The translations under genes and the position numbers were made by a program. From Betaproteobacteria bacterium SG8_41 (lineage in GTDB: Bacteria; Pseudomonadota; Gammaproteobacteria; Burkholderiales; SG8-41), in NCBI GenBank assembly GCA_001303585.1, contig LJTT01000024.1, forward strand, positions 1-50,539: a DNA stretch of 50,539 bases, read 5' to 3'. The notes below the pieces were generated by a model that saw only the letters and a program-made list of their open reading frames with translations, was not told the origin of the DNA and ran no database searches. Every line of letters begins with the position of its first letter. Position 1 is the stretch's first letter. Shown in pieces: positions 32,069-42,376 of the stretch.

Positions 32069-34852
32069 CTAGAGGACCTGCCAGCGGGTGAGTCGCACCA
32101 CCCACTTCTCGAGTTCCACGAGCACGTAGACCGACAGCCCGATCAGAGTGACGCGCAGCCAGGTCTCCGGACTGATTGCGGCAGAATGAAAGAGCGTCTG
32201 CATGAAGGGCGCATACGTGTATACGACCTGGAAGACGACAACCACGACGATCATCAGGGGCACGTAGAGGTTGCCCGTGAGCGCTGCGAGCGGCGTCGCC
32301 GGCGCAAGGAGAAAACGCGCGTTCAACAGGTAGAAGGCCTCGAACACGACAAGTGTGTTGACCGCGGCCGTGCGCGCCACCTCCAAGCTTGCACCCTGTG
32401 CCTGCTCCCACAGGAACATGCCTAGCGTGCCGGCGCTGACCACTACCGAAACGAAGGCGGTTCGCCACAGAAAATAGCGCGAGAAGATCGGCGCAGCGGG
32501 GTCGCGCGGTGCGCGGCGCATGACGCCCGGTTCCATCGGTTCGAAAACGAGCGCGAGCGACAGGGTGACGGCCGTGATCATGTTCACCCACAAGATCTGC
32601 ACAGGGAGGATCGGGAGCGTGATGCCCAGGGCGATCGCGGTCATTAGCGTACCAGCCTCGCCGCCATTGGTCGGCATCATGAAGAGAATGGTCTTGCGCA
32701 GGTTGTCATAGACCGTCCGGCCTTCCTCGATCGCATGCTCGATCGAGGCGAAATTGTCGTCGGCGAGCACTATTTCCGCCGCTTCCTTGGCAGCTTCAGT
32801 GCCTGTGATGCCCATGGCGACGCCGATGTCGGCGCGCCTCAGAGCCGGCGCGTCGTTCACGCCGTCGCCGGTCATCGCCACGACTTCGCCGCGCGCCTGA
32901 AGCGCCTTGACAAGCCGCAGCTTGTGCTCCGGGCTGACGCGCGCGTAGATGTCCACCTGCGGCACCAGGCGCCCCAGCGTCTCCTCGTCGGTTTTTTCGA
33001 GCTCTGTTCCGGTGAGAACCGTTTCGCCGTCGCCGATGCCGAGCCGGGTGCCGACGGCGACTGCAGTGGCGGCGTGATCGCCGGTAATGAGCTGAACGCG
33101 CACGCCGGCCTGCCGGCAGACGGAGACGGCGTGAATCGCCTCTTCGCGCGGCGGGTCGCTCATGCCCATCAATCCCAGCAACGAAAGGCCGTTCACCACG
33201 TCGTCGTACGACAGGTCGAGCTGACCGTGCTCGAGTGGTTTGAAGGCAAGGGCGAGCACGCGCTGGCCCTTCGCGGCGAGGGCGTGGGCGTGGCGCTCCC
33301 ACTGCGCCCGCTGGAGCGGCCGGTCCTCGCCGCCATGGCGCTGGTGGCGGCACATCTCGAGCACGCGCTCGGGTGCGCCCTTCACGTATGCGAACGCGTG
33401 CCCGGCATGATCGTGATGCAGCGTCGCCATGTAGCGGTACTCGGACTCGAAGGGGATGACGTCTCGGCGCGGCAGGCGCTCGTTTTCCAGCGCGGGATCC
33501 ATGCCCGCCTTGCTGGCTGCAACGACCAGCGCGCCCTCGGTGGGGTCGCCCTCGATGGTCCACTCGCCGTCACGCGCGACCAGTCGCGCATCATTGCACA
33601 GGAGCCCGGCGCGCAGGATCTCCGCCAGCGAGGGATCGGCCAACGGATCCACCGGCCCTTCGTCCGTGCCGAATTCGCCGCGCGGCTCATAGCCGGCGCC
33701 CGTCACCGAATGGAAGCGATCGCCCGTGACGATGGTTTGAACCGTCATTTCATTGTGTGTGAGCGTCCCGGTCTTGTCCGAGCAGATCACCGTCACGCTG
33801 CCGAGCGCTTCGACGGCGGGCAGCACCCGCACGATGGCGTTGCGGCGTGCCATGCGCTGGACGCCGATGGCGAGCGTCACCGTCATGACCGCCGGCAATC
33901 CCTCCGGAATGGCTGCCACGGCTAGGCCAACCGCTGCCATAAACATTTCGGCTACCGGATAGCCGCGCGCGATGCCAATCGCGAAGATGGCCGCCGCAAT
34001 GGCAACGATTGCTGCGCTAAGCCACTTGCTGAATATCGCGATCCGGCGAAGCAGAGGTGTCTCCAGCCGCTCCACTTCGGCGAGCAGCGTCGAAACGTGG
34101 CCCAGCTCCGTCGCGTCGCCGGTGGCAGCCACCACACCGCGACCTTGCCCGAACGTAACGAGCGTGCCCGAATAGGCCATGCAGTAGCGGTCGCCGAGCG
34201 ATGCATCCGATGCGACGGCCTCGAGGCGTTTGTCCACCGGTACTGATTCGCCCGTGAGTGCGGCCTCCTCGATGCGGAGATTCTTTACGGCAACTAGGCG
34301 CAGATCCGCGGGCACGCGGTCCCCGGATTGAATCAGGACAACGTCGCCGGGAACGAGATCCGCTGCAGCGACCGTCAGCGCATGCCCGTCGCGCAGTGCG
34401 ACAGCCTTCAGCGAGAGCACGCGGCGGATCGCTTCCAGCGCGCGCTCGGCTTTGCCCTCCTGGATGAAGCCGACGATGGCATTTACAAGAACGACGGCGA
34501 TGATCACGCCGGTATCGACCCAGTGCGCGAGCGCGGCGGTCACGACCGCTGCGCCGAGCAGCACGTAGATGAGAACGTTGTGGAACTGCAGCAGGAAGCG
34601 CTCGACGGGCGTGCGTCCGCGTCGCACCGTGAGGCGGTTGGGACCGAAGCGCGCGAGCCGCTCGCGCGCCTCCGCTGTCGTGAGCCCGCGCAGCGAGCTG
34701 TCGAGCGCACCGAGAGCCTGCTCGGTGCTTAGCGCATGGGGGTAGCGCGGCAATCGCTCGCGCGAGCGAATGATCTCTTCGGTCCGGGCTCGATCCATGT
34801 TCGTTGGGGGAGCGCGCGCGGGGCAACCGCGCTCCTGCGTGGCACGAAACAT
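32069..34852 (-). CDS. Cation-transporting P-type ATPase (P2A-like)
   Basis: Membrane pump of 927 residues (909 if the ATG at 34798 is used). Domains in order: N-terminal actuator segment, TM1-2, TGES (200-203), TM3-4 with PEGLP (316-320), phosphorylation site DKTGT (Asp359), nucleotide-binding domain, [11 protein letters not shown] hinge and TM5-10. The M4 PEGLP signature places it with Ca2+-ATPase-like P2A types. In the M6-like segment [17 protein letters not shown], the Asp that binds Ca in SERCA (WVNxxTD) is not present, so the ion could be different. Convergent with none: upstream is the divergent acyl-CoA dehydrogenase. Confidence 0.92.
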   Translation of the reverse strand: MFRATQERGCPARAPPTNMDRARTEEIIRSRERLPRYPHALSTEQALGALDSSLRGLTTAEARERLARFGPNRLTVRRGRTPVERFLLQFHNVLIYVLLGAAVVTAALAHWVDTGVIIAVVLVNAIVGFIQEGKAERALEAIRRVLSLKAVALRDGHALTVAAADLVPGDVVLIQSGDRVPADLRLVAVKNLRIEEAALTGESVPVDKRLEAVASDASLGDRYCMAYSGTLVTFGQGRGVVAATGDATELGHVSTLLAEVERLETPLLRRIAIFSKWLSAAIVAIAAAIFAIGIARGYPVAEMFMAAVGLAVAAIPEGLPAVMTVTLAIGVQRMARRNAIVRVLPAVEALGSVTVICSDKTGTLTHNEMTVQTIVTGDRFHSVTGAGYEPRGEFGTDEGPVDPLADPSLAEILRAGLLCNDARLVARDGEWTIEGDPTEGALVVAASKAGMDPALENERLPRRDVIPFESEYRYMATLHHDHAGHAFAYVKGAPERVLEMCRHQRHGGEDRPLQRAQWERHAHALAAKGQRVLALAFKPLEHGQLDLSYDDVVNGLSLLGLMGMSDPPREEAIHAVSVCRQAGVRVQLITGDHAATAVAVGTRLGIGDGETVLTGTELEKTDEETLGRLVPQVDIYARVSPEHKLRLVKALQARGEVVAMTGDGVNDAPALRRADIGVAMGITGTEAAKEAAEIVLADDNFASIEHAIEEGRTVYDNLRKTILFMMPTNGGEAGTLMTAIALGITLPILPVQILWVNMITAVTLSLALVFEPMEPGVMRRAPRDPAAPIFSRYFLWRTAFVSVVVSAGTLGMFLWEQAQGASLEVARTAAVNTLVVFEAFYLLNARFLLAPATPLAALTGNLYVPLMIVVVVVFQVVYTYAPFMQTLFHSAAISPETWLRVTLIGLSVYVLVELEKWVVRLTRWQVL

Positions 34853-34951
34853 TGAACCAGCATATCGTATTGAAGTTGTGGGGCATCTTGATGTGCGTCA
34901 ACAATGCGGGGTATCGTGCTGGCAGGACGGTGGATCCCTTCGTATTTCCGC

Positions 34952-36109
34952 ATGGACTTCAATCTGACCGACGAGCAGCGAGCTTTTCAGGAGAGCGTGC
35001 GAGCATTCGCCCGCCGCGAGCTCGAACAGGGCGCTTTTCATCGGGCTCACGTCAGCGAATTCCCTCGAGATATCGCGCTGAAGATGGCGCGCGCCGGGCT
35101 GCTCGGCATCACGTTGCCGGAATCGGATGGCGGCATGGGCGGCACGTTGATGGACGCGGTGCTCGCGATCGAGCAGGTGGCGCTCGCTTGCCCGCGCAGC
35201 GCCGACGTGCTGCAGGAGGGTAACTTCGGCGCGATCCGCGTCCTGGCCGCCTTCGGCACCGCCGACCAGAAGCGCCGCTACCTGTCCAAGGTTCTCAGCG
35301 GCGAGGAAATCATTGCGGTCGCCATGACCGAACCCAACGCCGGTTCCGCAGTGACTGACCTCGAAACGTCGGCCAAGCCTGACGGGGCCGGTTTTCGCAT
35401 CAGCGGACAAAAGGTGTTCCCCAATCCGCATGCGGACCAGTACGTCGTTTACGTGCGCTACGGGCCGGGTGTCGGGGGCATCGGCTCGGTGCTGCTGCGC
35501 AAGGGCGCTCCGGGATTCACGCTGGGAAAGCCATCGAAGTTCCTCTCGGGCGCCGACTGGGCTGCGCTGTATTTCGATGACGTTTACGTGCCCCCCGAGG
35601 ACGTGCTTCTGCGCGAAGGCGGTTTCAAGAAACAGATCGCGTCTTTCAATGTGGAGCGCATCGGCAATGCGGCCCGTTCCCTTGCGTTCGGCCGTTACTG
35701 CTATACCGCCGCCCGCGATTATGCCGGAGTGCGGAAGCAGTTCGGCCGGCTTCTGTGCGAGTTCCAGGGAATCCAGTGGAAGTTTGCCGAGATGAAAGTG
35801 CAACTCGACGCGGCCCAGCTTCTGCTCTACCGCGCGGCGGTGAACGCGGATCGCGGTTTTCCGGCGCCCGAGGAAACCACGGTCGCCAAGCTGACGTGCA
35901 ATCAGACGGGCTTCAATGTGGCCAACGAGGCCATGCAGATCATGGGCGGCCTGGGTTACACGCAGGAGACCCTGGTCGAGTATTGCTTCCGGCGCAGCCG
36001 AGGATGGATGATCGCGGGCGGCTCCATCGAAATGATGAAGAATCGGCTGGCAGAGATCATTTTCGAGCGGCGCTTCTCGCAGCGCGCGCCGCGGGCGAGG
36101 GCATCCTGA
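34952..36109 (+). CDS. Acyl-CoA dehydrogenase family protein
   Basis: A 385-residue flavin acyl-CoA dehydrogenase starting at the ATG of MDFNLTDEQRAF; a longer in-frame start at 34904 adds 16 residues with no domain support. FAD-binding and substrate segments are as expected (MTEPNAGSAVTDLETSA, then GQKVFPN). At the usual catalytic position of short- and medium-chain enzymes (YEG-T) the sequence has IAGGSIEM, so that Glu is absent. A Glu in FNVERIGNAARS could be the base, as in isovaleryl-CoA dehydrogenases. It is 12 nt upstream of an ADP-forming acyl-CoA ligase, so probably an operon. Confidence 0.9.
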   Translation: MDFNLTDEQRAFQESVRAFARRELEQGAFHRAHVSEFPRDIALKMARAGLLGITLPESDGGMGGTLMDAVLAIEQVALACPRSADVLQEGNFGAIRVLAAFGTADQKRRYLSKVLSGEEIIAVAMTEPNAGSAVTDLETSAKPDGAGFRISGQKVFPNPHADQYVVYVRYGPGVGGIGSVLLRKGAPGFTLGKPSKFLSGADWAALYFDDVYVPPEDVLLREGGFKKQIASFNVERIGNAARSLAFGRYCYTAARDYAGVRKQFGRLLCEFQGIQWKFAEMKVQLDAAQLLLYRAAVNADRGFPAPEETTVAKLTCNQTGFNVANEAMQIMGGLGYTQETLVEYCFRRSRGWMIAGGSIEMMKNRLAEIIFERRFSQRAPRARAS

Positions 36110-36121
36110 AGCGCGCGTGCG

Positions 36122-38233
36122 ATGGTGAAATCAGAATCACCTGAGGCCGCACCGGATCGCGCGGCGCTCGCGCATGCGCTGTTCGCTCCGCGGACGATCG
36201 CGCTGGTCGGCGCGTCTGCCGACCAGGCGAAACTCGCGTCACGGCCTCAACGCGTCCTTCGCAAGCACGGCTACCGGGGCGCGATCGTGCCGATCAACCC
36301 GGCTCGCAGCGAGATCCTCGGCGAACGGTCGTACCCCGCCCTGACTGCCGCGCCGGTCCAGATCGACCATGCGTTCGTCATGGTTCCTGCCACTGCGGTT
36401 GCGGACGTCATCGCCGATTGCTGCGCGGCCCGGGTCAGGGTGGCGACGATTTTTACGGCGGGATTTGCCGAGACCGGCGAGGAGGGCCGCCGGCGGCAGG
36501 ACGCAATGGTCGCTATGGCGAAGCGCGGCGGGGTGCGTCTGGTAGGGCCGAATTGCCTTGGCATTATCAACGTCAGCGGCGGCGTTACCATTTCCGCGAA
36601 CGCGGTGCTGGAGCAGGAGACACTGCTGCGCGGCGGACTGTCGGTCATTTCCCAGAGCGGCTCGATGCTGGGCGGAATCATTACGCGCGCGCAGGAGCGC
36701 GGCCTGGGTTTCTCCAAGCTGGTGTCCGTAGGAAACGAGTGCGACATCGGCGTGGGCGAGCTGGTCGATCTCCTGGTGGACGATCCGGATACGCGCGTGA
36801 TCCTGCTGTTCCTGGAGGCGTTCCGCGATGCGCCCGTGCTGGGCGCCGCCGCGCGGCGCGCTTTCGAGGCCGGCAAGCCCGTGATCGCGCTGAAGCTCGG
36901 GCGGTCGATGGTGGGACGCGAGATCGCGACGACGCATACGGGAGCGCTGGCCGGCGCTGATGATGTCGCCGAGGCTTTCTTTCGCGCCAACGGGATCATT
37001 CGCGTGGAGATATTCGAGGCACTGTTCGAGGCGGCGCAGCTGGTGCTCGGCCACCGTCCGCCCAAGGCTCGGCGCGTTGCCGTGCTCACGGTGAGCGGTG
37101 GGGCAGCGGCAATGGTCATCGACCGGCTCGGGATCGCTGGCGTCGACGTGGTGCCGCCAACGCCGCAGATCATCAGCAACCTCGCCGCAAAGAACATACC
37201 GATTACTGATGCAACTTTGACCGACTTGCCCATGGGCCGCGCCGAAGGCGGCATCTACGGCTCTATCCTCGAGGAGTTGACTGCTTCGGATCATTGCGAC
37301 GCCGTGGTGGCGGTGCAAGGTTCGACGGCCGCCTATTCCGCGGAGTCCGTCCGCGAGCGGGTCCTCGCGGCGCCGCGCGGTGACAAGCCGCTGGCCGTTT
37401 TTCTCGGGCCGCGAGCCGGCGAGTCGTTGCGGGTGCTTCAGGAGGGCGGGGTGGCGGCGTTCCGCACTCCGGAAGCGTGCGCGGATGCGGTGCGCGCATA
37501 CTGCGACTGGCGCGCGCCGCAGCCGCTCATCTCCGGTGAGCCGCAACAGATCGTTGCTCTTGACCGGGCCGTTGCAGCCGCCGGGCGAGGCACGTTGAGC
37601 GAACGCGCGGCGGCGACGCTGCTGTCGAGGATCGGCGTGCCTTTCGTGCCGTCCCAGGTCATTCGCTCGGCACAGGAGCCGGTGCATCTGCCTTTCCCCG
37701 TCGCCGCGAAAATCCTGTCCGCCGATATCCCACACAAGACCGAGGCCGGCGGGGTCGCGCTGGATATCGAGGATGCCTCGGCTCTCGCGGCCGCCTTCGA
37801 TGCGATGCTTGCCCGAATTCGTTTGGCGCACCCCGAGGCGCGCATAGAAGGCGTACTGGTGCAGCCGATGCAGCGCGGACTCGGGGAGGTGATCGTCGGC
37901 TTTCGCCGCGATCGCGACGTGGGGCCGGTTGTGATGGTTGGCGTTGGCGGGATTCTCGCAGAAGTGTGCGCGGGGCACGCTGTCCGGTTGGCGCCGGTGA
38001 GTCTCGATTCGGCGCTGGAGATGATCGAGAGTGTTCCCGGGCTTGCCGTCGTGCGCGGCTATCGCAATCGTCCGGCCGGCGACCTCGTTTCGCTCGCGCG
38101 CGTTATTCACCTGATGTCGTTGCTCGCGCTCGCGGATGATGGCATCGTGAGAGAGGCGGAAATCAATCCATTGATCGTGCGCAGCGATGGCGTCGTGGCA
38201 GTGGACGCCCTGGTGCGCATCGCGGAGCATTGA
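36122..38233 (+). CDS. ADP-forming acyl-CoA ligase/acetate-CoA ligase family protein
   Basis: A 703-residue NDP-forming acyl-CoA synthetase. Domain order: CoA-binding (about 10-135, ALFAPRTIALVGAS), ligase-CoA domain (about 150-310, ISQSGSMLGGI), and ATP-grasp (about 480-700, ADIPHKTEAGGVALDI). The phosphorylated catalytic His is His272 in TTHTGALAGADD. It would activate an organic acid to its CoA thioester with ATP cleavage to ADP. It lies between acyl-CoA dehydrogenase and MmgE/PrpD on the same strand; a CoA-dependent acid catabolism is likely. Confidence 0.92.
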   Translation: MVKSESPEAAPDRAALAHALFAPRTIALVGASADQAKLASRPQRVLRKHGYRGAIVPINPARSEILGERSYPALTAAPVQIDHAFVMVPATAVADVIADCCAARVRVATIFTAGFAETGEEGRRRQDAMVAMAKRGGVRLVGPNCLGIINVSGGVTISANAVLEQETLLRGGLSVISQSGSMLGGIITRAQERGLGFSKLVSVGNECDIGVGELVDLLVDDPDTRVILLFLEAFRDAPVLGAAARRAFEAGKPVIALKLGRSMVGREIATTHTGALAGADDVAEAFFRANGIIRVEIFEALFEAAQLVLGHRPPKARRVAVLTVSGGAAAMVIDRLGIAGVDVVPPTPQIISNLAAKNIPITDATLTDLPMGRAEGGIYGSILEELTASDHCDAVVAVQGSTAAYSAESVRERVLAAPRGDKPLAVFLGPRAGESLRVLQEGGVAAFRTPEACADAVRAYCDWRAPQPLISGEPQQIVALDRAVAAAGRGTLSERAAATLLSRIGVPFVPSQVIRSAQEPVHLPFPVAAKILSADIPHKTEAGGVALDIEDASALAAAFDAMLARIRLAHPEARIEGVLVQPMQRGLGEVIVGFRRDRDVGPVVMVGVGGILAEVCAGHAVRLAPVSLDSALEMIESVPGLAVVRGYRNRPAGDLVSLARVIHLMSLLALADDGIVREAEINPLIVRSDGVVAVDALVRIAEH

Positions 38234-38288
38234 GCATGCCGGCCACGCCCGGCCGGCCGGGGTGGCGACATAGCGGGAGCGCAGATCT

Positions 38289-39671
38289 ATGAGTAACGAA
38301 TCGGCATCGCCCGGCAACGCCCCGGAAGTTTCGAGGGCGCTCGCCGAGTACGTGGCCGGCATCGATTTCCGGCACCTGCCGGCCGCGGCGGTGCATGCGT
38401 TTCGCCGTGCCTTGCTCGACTATGTCACTTGCGCCGTTTCCGGGTCGCGGATGGGGCCGACGCTGCAGGTGCTGGACTATCTGGGCAGCTGGGACAGCTC
38501 CAGTGAGGCATGCGTTGTGGGCAGCGCAGCGCGCCTCGCGTGTCCGAACGCCGCATTCGTCAATGGCACCAGCGCTCACGGCCTGGATTTCGACGACGGC
38601 TACACGCAGGGATCGGTGCACCCGGCCGGCGCCGTGTTTCCTGCGCTGCTGGCAATCGCTGAACGCATTCGCGCAGACGCTGGAGACGTGATTGCGGCTG
38701 GTGTGGCAGCGTACGACATAACCTTGCGCATCGCGGCGTCCGTGCACCCCTATTCTGCCCGACGCGGCTTTCACAACACGCCGGCCGCGGGCGTGTTCGG
38801 CGCGGCGGCGGGCGCGTCAAGACTGCTGGGGCTGGATCCCGGTCGCACGCTGAACGCCCTCGGATTGGCCGGCAGTTTCGCGGGGGGGCTTCGCGAGTAT
38901 GTCGCGGAGGGCGCCGACGTGAAACGCATTCACCCCGGCAAGGCCGCGCGCGACGGAATCGTCTGCGCTGAACTGGCGCTGCGCGGGCTGAGCGGTCCGA
39001 GCACGGTGCTCGAGGGGCGCTACGGCTTCGCCGGGGCCGTGAGTGGCGGGAACGCTGATCTGGGCCGCATCACGGCGGGCCTGGGCAGCACGTTCGAGAT
39101 CTGCAACGCGTACTTCAAACCCTATCCGGCTTGCCGGCATTTTCATTCGGCCTTGGACGCCATACGCATTATTTCCAAGCGTCGCTCATTCGCGCCGCAG
39201 GAAGTCGAGTCGGTCGAGATCGGGCTGTACGACGTCGGCCTGCAGGGCCATGACCACAAGCACGCCTATAGCCTGCTGGACGCGCAGATGAGCGCGCCGG
39301 TGTCGGCGGCGCTTGCAGTGGTGCTCGGCGACGTGACAGCGGCCAGCTACGATCGCGCCAATATCGAGAGTCCCGAGGTTAAGCGAATTTCCAATGCCAC
39401 GACCGTTGTCGTCGATCCCGAGTGTGAGAGACTGTACCCGCGCCGCCGCTCCGGCGTGGCACGCGTGCAATTCAGGGACGGCTCGCAGCTCGAGGAGCGC
39501 GTCCTCGATCCCAGGGGCGAAGGGGAGAACCCGATGTCGGACGACGATCTTGCGCACAAGTTCATGTCCAATTGCCGTCCGGTCCTGGGCGAGGCGAAGT
39601 GCGCGCGCGTGCTCGAGACCGTCTGGTCGCTTGGCCGCTTTGCGGAACTGAAGGAGTTGTATCTATGGTAG
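38289..39671 (+). CDS. MmgE/PrpD family protein
   Basis: A 460-residue MmgE/PrpD protein. This family contains 2-methylcitrate dehydratase and relatives such as cis-aconitate decarboxylase. Diagnostic parts: GTSAHGLDFDDGY near the N-terminus, IAASVHPYSARRGFHNTPAAGVFGAAAGAS, GADVKRIHPGKAARDGIVCAELAL, and FKPYPACRHFHSALDAI. The ATG has a weak ribosome site (GGGAGCGCAG). It follows the ADP-forming ligase by 55 nt. Its true reaction is uncertain; a CoA-linked organic-acid dehydratase or isomerase fits the cluster. Confidence 0.92.
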   Translation: MSNESASPGNAPEVSRALAEYVAGIDFRHLPAAAVHAFRRALLDYVTCAVSGSRMGPTLQVLDYLGSWDSSSEACVVGSAARLACPNAAFVNGTSAHGLDFDDGYTQGSVHPAGAVFPALLAIAERIRADAGDVIAAGVAAYDITLRIAASVHPYSARRGFHNTPAAGVFGAAAGASRLLGLDPGRTLNALGLAGSFAGGLREYVAEGADVKRIHPGKAARDGIVCAELALRGLSGPSTVLEGRYGFAGAVSGGNADLGRITAGLGSTFEICNAYFKPYPACRHFHSALDAIRIISKRRSFAPQEVESVEIGLYDVGLQGHDHKHAYSLLDAQMSAPVSAALAVVLGDVTAASYDRANIESPEVKRISNATTVVVDPECERLYPRRRSGVARVQFRDGSQLEERVLDPRGEGENPMSDDDLAHKFMSNCRPVLGEAKCARVLETVWSLGRFAELKELYLW

Positions 39672-39729
39672 CGGTAGATCCCGCGATTGGGCCTATGCCG
39701 CGATGGCGGTTTGGCGAGAGGAGTAGATC

Positions 39730-39927
39730 GTGAAGCGGCTGTTGCTATTGCTCGTTGCGACCCCGGTCCTGCTGTTCATCATTCAGAATTTCCAGGTCAC
39801 GGAGCTGCGCTTTCTCATGTGGCGTATCGCGCTGCCCCACGCGCTGCTGCTGATCTTTGTCCTTGCGGCGGGCATCCTCATTGGCTGGGTGCTGCGCGCC
39901 CTGCATGCTGACGCGAAGCATAAGTGA
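39730..39927 (+). CDS. LapA-like small membrane protein (DUF1049)
   Basis: A 65-residue protein with two hydrophobic segments (about 2-20 and 35-57) separated by QNFQVTELRFLMWRIALPHA, the usual layout of LapA/YciS-type proteins linked to lipopolysaccharide transport. A GGCGAGAGGAG-type ribosome site precedes the ATG. Assignment rests on the short pattern and size; the partner LapB is not adjacent. Confidence 0.8.
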   Translation: MKRLLLLLVATPVLLFIIQNFQVTELRFLMWRIALPHALLLIFVLAAGILIGWVLRALHADAKHK

Positions 39928-40042
39928 GCCACGGGGGCTCGCGCGGCTCGCTCGCGTTAGACTAGTAGCAGGCTAACAACGAAACTTCGGCTGCCGATGG
40001 ATGTCGTCGAAACCTGACGATGATGATTAACTTGAATTTTCT

Positions 40043-40069
40043 ATCTGCGTTCATCTGCGGTTAATTGGT
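40043..40069 (+). repeat. 10-bp-period word repeat
   Basis: TATCTGCGTT CATCTGCGGT TAATTGG, preceded by GAATTT. It repeats the word seen at 10528-10562 and, inverted, at 9899-9928. It is intergenic, before the radical SAM gene. Confidence 0.65.
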
Positions 40070-40099
40070 TTTCTTTGAACTTCGGGCAGAATTAACGAC

Positions 40100-41623
40100 G
40101 TGCCAACCATCGTCCTCGCTACGATCAACGCCCGTTACGCGCACGCGTCGCTGGGCCTGCGCTATCTTGCTGCGAACATGGGCGAGCTCGCGCGGGAGAC
40201 GCGCATCGCGGAGTTTATCCTGGGCCAGCGTGCCACGGATATCGTCGAGCAGATCCTTGCGCTGGCGCCACGCATCGTCGGCTTCGGCGTCTACATCTGG
40301 AACGCAGAGGAGACGACGCGCGTAGTTGCCCAGTTGAAGCGCGTCGCGCCGGATGTAACGATCGTCTTGGGCGGACCGGAGGTAAGCTACGAAGTCGGCG
40401 AGCAGCGCATCTGCGCCCTTGCGGACCATGTCGTAACGGGGTGGGGTGATCTCACGTTTCCGCGGCTGTGCGCGGATTTGCTGGCCGGGCGGGTGCCTTT
40501 GCAGAAAGTCATTGCTGGCGAACAGCCGGATCTGGCGCGGATCGAGCTGCCGTTCGCGCTCTACAACGACGAAGACATCGCCAAGCGTTTCCTCTACGTG
40601 GAGGCCTCGCGCGGGTGCCCTTTCAAATGCGAATTCTGCCTCTCGGCGCTCGACAGGACGGCGTGGCCCTTCGCAAGCGAGCGTTTCCTTGCCGAGTTGG
40701 CGAAGCTTCACGCGCGCGGTGCCCGCCACTTCCGTTTCGTCGATCGCACGTTCAATCTCAAGGTGGCGACAAGCGCGAAGCTGCTGGAGTTCTTTCTGGA
40801 GCGCCTCGACGAGCGACTGTTCCTGCACTTCGAGGTGATCCCCGATCACCTGCCGGGACAACTGAAAGAGGTCATTGCGCGGTTTCCGAGAGGGTCGCTG
40901 CAGTTCGAGGTGGGCATTCAGACCTGGAATCCCGAGGTGCAGGCCCTCATTTCCCGCCGGCAGGACAACACGAAGGCGGAAAGCAACCTGAAGTGGCTGC
41001 GAACGCATTCGAACGCGTTCGTTCACGCGGATCTGATCGCCGGCCTGCCCGGCGAGGATCTGGCAAGCTTTGGCCGGGGGTTCGACCGCCTGTACGCGCT
41101 TGGCCCTCATGAAATTCAGGTGGGGATTCTCAAGCGGTTGCGCGGCGCGCCGATCGCTCGTCACACCGAGGCGTTCGCGCTGCGCTTCAATCCGGATGCG
41201 CCGTACAACGTGCTATCGACCGATCGTGTGAGCTTCGGCGAGATGCAGCGCATTGCGCGCTTTGCGCGCTACTGGGAGCTGGTGGGGAACTCGGGGCGCT
41301 TCCAGCGCGCCTTGCCGCTGCTGCTCGGCAAGAGCCCATTCGAGCGCTTTCTCCGTTTCTCGGACTGGCTCTACGCCCGGACCGGCAAGACGCACGAGTT
41401 TGCGCTGGAGCGACTCCACCAGTTCGTGTTCGATTTCCTCGCCGGCGAGCTGGGCGTCGAGCGCGGAGAGGCCGGCGGCACGCTGCTCGCCGACTATCAG
41501 GCGAGCGGGGCGCGCGGGCGCCTGGGCTTCGCCGATCCGGGCCTGCAGGTCGTGGGACGCGGCGACGGCACGGATCGCGGCGGGAATCTGCCGCGGCGCA
41601 CTGCGCGGCACGCGCGGTCCTGA
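40100..41623 (+). CDS. B12-binding/radical SAM protein (DUF4080-like)
   Basis: A 507-residue radical SAM protein, starting at GTG. The N-terminal part (about 1-130) looks like a cobalamin-binding-type domain (LATINARYAHASLGLRYLAA, VLGGPEVSYE). The radical SAM core has the iron-sulfur motif C-PFK-C-EF-C (Cys173, Cys177, Cys180) in ASRGCPFKCEFC. The C-terminal region resembles DUF4080. It would generate a 5'-deoxyadenosyl radical; the substrate is unknown. A weak hairpin follows its stop codon. Confidence 0.88.
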   Translation: MPTIVLATINARYAHASLGLRYLAANMGELARETRIAEFILGQRATDIVEQILALAPRIVGFGVYIWNAEETTRVVAQLKRVAPDVTIVLGGPEVSYEVGEQRICALADHVVTGWGDLTFPRLCADLLAGRVPLQKVIAGEQPDLARIELPFALYNDEDIAKRFLYVEASRGCPFKCEFCLSALDRTAWPFASERFLAELAKLHARGARHFRFVDRTFNLKVATSAKLLEFFLERLDERLFLHFEVIPDHLPGQLKEVIARFPRGSLQFEVGIQTWNPEVQALISRRQDNTKAESNLKWLRTHSNAFVHADLIAGLPGEDLASFGRGFDRLYALGPHEIQVGILKRLRGAPIARHTEAFALRFNPDAPYNVLSTDRVSFGEMQRIARFARYWELVGNSGRFQRALPLLLGKSPFERFLRFSDWLYARTGKTHEFALERLHQFVFDFLAGELGVERGEAGGTLLADYQASGARGRLGFADPGLQVVGRGDGTDRGGNLPRRTARHARS

Positions 41624-41624
41624 G

Positions 41625-41650
41625 CCGGCTGAACGGTTGGATACAGCCGG
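41625..41650 (+). terminator. Possible weak terminator after the radical SAM gene
   Basis: CCGGCTG (41625-41631) pairs with CAGCCGG (41644-41650), 7 bp with a 12-nt loop, starting 2 nt after the stop. Only TCTCAT follows, so termination is not strong. Confidence 0.3.
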
Positions 41651-41838
41651 TCTCATAAACATCATAGCCACCGAAGCACATGAAAATTGTGATTGCTCGA
41701 CAGTGTGCGTGCCGGCCCAGGTCTTCGTTCGTGTGATTCCGTGGTTGATGATCTTTGGCGTTTACGAGGTTTCCGGGACCGGTTCCAGTGAAGGGTGAAT
41801 GGGAAAAAACGACAGGACCTTTGTTCCGGAAGCTCTTT

Positions 41839-42276
41839 ATGAAAAGTTTGCCCACCGTGTTCTCGATACGCTGCATTGGCTGGCTGCTCGTGTTCGCGCT
41901 CGCCGGCTGCGCCACGACGCAGCGCCCGGTCCTCTATCCCAACGCCAAGCTGAAACGCGTGGGAAACGAGGCTGCGCAGTGGGACGTCGATGACTGCATG
42001 CGGATGGCGGAACAATACGGGGTGTCGCCGGGCGGCGGCGAAAAAGTCGCCCGTGGCGCGGGTGAAGGTGCCGCCGTTGGGGGCGCCACCGGCGCGGTGG
42101 CCGGAGCAATTGGCGGGCGCAATGTCGGCGAAGCCGCGGCTGCCGGCGCCGCGATCGGCGGGACCGCCGGTGCGGTGCGCGGCGCGGTGCGCTCCGACCG
42201 GCCAAGCCAGCCCTACCGCGGTTTCGTGCAGCGCTGTCTGCGCGAGCGGGGGTATGACGTAATTGGCTGGCAGTGA
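41839..42276 (+). CDS. Glycine-zipper lipoprotein
   Basis: A 145-residue probable lipoprotein. The ATG at 41839 follows GGAAG by 6 nt; a longer start at 41755 lacks a signal. The signal segment ends LVFALAGC, a lipobox, so the mature lipid-bearing residue is the Cys of that motif. A glycine-rich stretch (about 70-115, GGATGAVAGAIGG) is a glycine-zipper transmembrane or pore-like region common in outer-membrane lipoproteins. Function unknown. Confidence 0.8.
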   Translation: MKSLPTVFSIRCIGWLLVFALAGCATTQRPVLYPNAKLKRVGNEAAQWDVDDCMRMAEQYGVSPGGGEKVARGAGEGAAVGGATGAVAGAIGGRNVGEAAAAGAAIGGTAGAVRGAVRSDRPSQPYRGFVQRCLRERGYDVIGWQ

Positions 42277-42309
42277 GCGGAAACGGCTTTGAGTCGTGAA
42301 TCGTAAATC

Positions 42310-42330
42310 GGGCCTGACGCGGGATCAGGC
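42310..42330. terminator. Hairpin between convergent genes
   Basis: GGCCTGA (42310-42316) and TCAGGCC (42324-42330) form a perfect 7-bp stem with a 7-nt loop, midway between the convergent lipoprotein and oxyR genes. No T-run on either side; it may act in both directions weakly. The following bases (42340-42390) contain short CCAATTGCC/CAATCTCC words. Confidence 0.45.
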
Positions 42331-42376
42331 CGCCGGTTTCGGATCACCGATCGCCCATTGCCCAATCTCCAATTGC

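Noticed and set aside
36239..38362. 707-residue open frame on the minus strand
   Set aside because: It lies opposite the ADP-forming ligase, whose domain motifs are all present. The antisense frame shows no family features.
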